Part shown: positions 39,962 to 42,075 of the stretch, piece by piece
Position numbering within the stretch: position 1 is the stretch's first letter
Layout: each line of letters begins with the position of its first letter
Source of the DNA: CAIJMI01 sp043798445
GTDB lineage: Bacteria; Patescibacteriota; Microgenomatia; UBA10105; UBA927
Direction of reading: 5' to 3'
NCBI GenBank assembly: GCA_043798445.1
Contig: JAZDOQ010000030.1
Coordinates: 1 to 42,075, forward strand
Length of the DNA stretch: 42,075 nt
Position numbers and translations under genes: made by a program
Notes under the pieces: model-generated
Databases searched by the model: none
Told to the model about the DNA's origin: nothing
What the model saw: the letters and a program-made list of their open reading frames with translations, nothing else

Positions 39962-42075
39962 TTATTGTCCTTGCTGTTGCTGATTTGCGTAGTAGTCGTC
40001 AGGATTTTTTATCAGCACATCCCGTGGTTTTGCTCCTTCACCTGCGCTAATAATTCCTTCTGCTTCTAACTGATCAAGAATTCTCGCAGCCCTTGCGTAC
40101 CCGACAGACAACCGTCTTTGAAGTAGTGACGCAGATGCTTTGTCGTGCTGGCAGATAAGACGAAATGCCTCATCAAACAACGGATCCTTTCCATCTGCTG
40201 AAACACTGATTCCACCTTTATGCATCGCTGATATTGGGGTATTGACCACTTCATCGGTATATTGCACAGGATAGTTTTTGGTTTTCAAAAATTCAACCAC
40301 CTTATTTACTTCTTGCTCAGAAACGTATGTTCCTTGAATGCGCGTAGGCTTACTTTGATCAGGTGGAATAAATAACATATCCCCACGACCAAGCAATTTT
40401 TCTGCTCCCGGCATATCGAGAACTACCCGGCTATCGATCATGGAAGACACGTTAAACGCGATACGACAAGGGATATTTGCTTTAATAAGTCCCGTAATAA
40501 CGTCAACGCTTGGCCTCTGCGTTGCAAGCACCAGATGAATACCGACCGCACGGGACATTTGTGCAATTTTACAAATCGTATCCTCAGCATCAACCGGTGC
40601 GTACGCCATGAGCGTGGCAAGCTCATCAATAAAAATGAGGATATATGGCATGGATTGCATGCCGGCAAGCTCATTAAAGCTATCAATATTTTTCACTCCC
40701 ACCTCTGCAAGTTGTTTGTATCTCACTTCCATCTCTTTGGCCGCGTAATGGAGCGCGCTTAACGCTTTGTCAGCATCAACAATGACTGGAGCCAAGAGGT
40801 GCGGTATCCCGTTATATCCTGTCAGCTCCACTCGTTTTGGATCAATCATAATGAGTTTTACTTCCTGTGGGGTCGTTCTAAAAAGAAGCGATGTAATGAA
40901 TGCATTGACCAATACGGATTTTCCTGACCCTGTAGTTCCCGCAATAAGCATGTGCGGCATTTTCCCGATATCAACCGTTACAGGATTTCCGGCAACATCA
41001 AGTCCTAAGGCAACCGTTAATTTACTTTTTGCTTTCGCAAGCACATCGGATTCAAGCATATGTTTGAGCGTTACAAACTCAAGTCCACGATTAGGAATTT
41101 CTATGCCCACAAGGTTTCGGCCAGGAATTGGGGTTTGAATACGAACTTGGCCAGTAGGAGCTGCGAGAGCAAGCGCAAGATCGCTTGATAACGATTGGAT
41201 TTTTGACACTTTTGTACCAAGCGCAATTTCAAGCGCGTATTCAGTAATTGCCGGTCCTTTATTCACCTCAACAACATTTGCCATGATGCCGAAGCTTCCT
41301 AAGGTCTTTTTAATCGTATCTGCGTTGTATTTCACATCTCCACGATCCGCCCGTTGGTTTGGTCCATCAGAAAGAAGAGACACTGGGGGATATTCCCAAA
41401 TGAGTTGTTCTTGCGGGGTCATGGAACTACTAATCTTAAAGTCGCCGCCTAAGTCCATTGGTTTGTGGATTCCAGATGCGACAGGCGCTGATTTTCCGGG
41501 AATAGTTGGATGAAGTGGTGTTGACCCTTTAATGGTCATCGGCTTATCCATGAATTCTCCTCCTTTAATCTTCATCTGCTTTGCTCCACCAACAAACGTT
41601 TCTTTTGGAAAAACCAAATGTTTAAAAAAGCCACCGATCCACTCCATGATGCGCTGCACACCCATGAGGAGCGCATTAATGAATGCATCAAGCGAGGTAT
41701 TAAATTCAATGATAAGACCAATGATAAAAACACCAATAAGAATAAGGTAGGCAACTTCAACAGTCATCGCATTTGATAACGTTCGCATCATCCATTCTCC
41801 CATCATTCCAGCTTGTGTCAGTCCGATAAGAGAAAGAAGAAACAAGAAAAACCCCGCAGGAACGTTTGGTTTTGCAAGATCGGATTTCACCTTGAAAAAC
41901 AACATACTGAGGGAAACCAAAAAAACCGGGAGCGGATATATAAGCCATCCTATTTTTGTATATAGGCCGTCACGGAGCCGCATGAGGGTCGTCCCTTCCC
42001 CAAAGAATGAAAGGATGATGATTGCTGAAAAAATCCAAAGCCAAATTGCCGATACGGTGTAAATCGTTTGTTTCT
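39962..42075 (-). CDS. ftsK: DNA translocase FtsK/SpoIIIE (5' end outside the window)
   Basis: FtsK pumps chromosomal DNA at the division septum. The visible part has several membrane helices, a linker, then the motor domain: Walker A (GTTGSGKSVLVNAF), Walker B (YILIFIDELATLM), QRPSVDVITGLIKANIP, and the C-terminal gamma winged-helix (ASASLLQRRLSVGYARAARI, LDQLEAEGIIS). An internal ATG at 41983 could be taken as the start. However, the frame stays open to the window end and encodes another membrane helix (AIWLWIFSAIIILSFFGEG), so the gene is partial, with at least 703 residues. Confidence 0.96.
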   Translation of the reverse strand, partial: KQTIYTVSAIWLWIFSAIIILSFFGEGTTLMRLRDGLYTKIGWLIYPLPVFLVSLSMLFFKVKSDLAKPNVPAGFFLFLLSLIGLTQAGMMGEWMMRTLSNAMTVEVAYLILIGVFIIGLIIEFNTSLDAFINALLMGVQRIMEWIGGFFKHLVFPKETFVGGAKQMKIKGGEFMDKPMTIKGSTPLHPTIPGKSAPVASGIHKPMDLGGDFKISSSMTPQEQLIWEYPPVSLLSDGPNQRADRGDVKYNADTIKKTLGSFGIMANVVEVNKGPAITEYALEIALGTKVSKIQSLSSDLALALAAPTGQVRIQTPIPGRNLVGIEIPNRGLEFVTLKHMLESDVLAKAKSKLTVALGLDVAGNPVTVDIGKMPHMLIAGTTGSGKSVLVNAFITSLLFRTTPQEVKLIMIDPKRVELTGYNGIPHLLAPVIVDADKALSALHYAAKEMEVRYKQLAEVGVKNIDSFNELAGMQSMPYILIFIDELATLMAYAPVDAEDTICKIAQMSRAVGIHLVLATQRPSVDVITGLIKANIPCRIAFNVSSMIDSRVVLDMPGAEKLLGRGDMLFIPPDQSKPTRIQGTYVSEQEVNKVVEFLKTKNYPVQYTDEVVNTPISAMHKGGISVSADGKDPLFDEAFRLICQHDKASASLLQRRLSVGYARAARILDQLEAEGIISAGEGAKPRDVLIKNPDDYYANQQQQGQ

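Noticed and set aside
39962..41983. Complete ftsK starting at ATG 41983
   Set aside because: The frame stays open beyond that ATG to the window edge and encodes another membrane helix, so the real start is outside.
1..42075. Alternative genetic code (UGA as Gly)
   Set aside because: UGA ends L18, L23, the sortase and the DUF948-like gene at the expected places.

Overview
This window looks like a housekeeping segment of a Candidate Phyla Radiation (Patescibacteria, Parcubacteria-like) chromosome. That assignment is inference. It rests on AT-rich DNA, very tight gene packing, a truncated alanyl-tRNA synthetase, many small single-membrane-span proteins, an archaeal-type AMP/thymidine phosphorylase and an actin-like/baseplate-J-like membrane protein beside a sortase. 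TGA is used as a stop (L18, L23, the sortase), so recoded-UGA lineages such as Gracilibacteria/SR1 are unlikely. All genes lie on the minus strand except two (mtaB and a C45-type hydrolase). No stretch over 300 bases lacks a gene, and I saw no tRNA, rRNA, CRISPR or insertion sequence.

Layout, low to high coordinates (transcription runs right to left). 1-7381: the S10/spc ribosomal cluster in classical order, L3-L4-L23-L2-S19-L22-S3-L16-L29-S17-L14-L24-L5-S14-S8-L6-L18, then the first codons of a gene expected to be S5. 7496-11193: fusA-tuf-rpsJ. 11298-15965: an accessory block (two anchored hypotheticals, DUF2130, TspO, a Cas4/AddB-like Fe-S nuclease and the divergent mtaB) that splits the str operon. 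15955-23967: rpoB-rpoC-rpsL-rpsG. 24110-28248: mltG, GNAT, EamA, an excalibur-domain protein, a 26-31 residue membrane ORF, a MazG-like enzyme, rlmN and a small anchored protein. 28327-33825: an RRM protein, a CDGSH protein, DUF2207, a second mltG, a zinc ribbon, AMP/thymidine phosphorylase and sortase. 33829-37846: the actin-like/baseplate-J-like protein and alaS. 37880-38617: the plus-strand C45 hydrolase. 38623-42075: YtxH, DUF948, a RodZ-like protein and FtsK, whose frame runs off the window end.

Expression signals are the most striking part. Both divergent gene pairs (14849/14883 and 37846/37880) are separated by the same 18-bp near-palindrome, ATTRTA-N-CATG-C-TAYAAT. It supplies an extended -10 promoter in each direction and puts every start codon 6-9 nt from the -10, which predicts leaderless mRNAs. 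By contrast rpoB, fusA and rplC each have a good sigma70-type promoter, then a short leader with a hairpin followed by U-rich sequence just before a start codon without a clear Shine-Dalgarno site. That is the layout expected of transcription attenuators.

Other oddities are an L2 gene whose natural ATG is one base out of frame across an A8 run, and a 21-bp palindromic repeat that adds about eight residues inside alaS.
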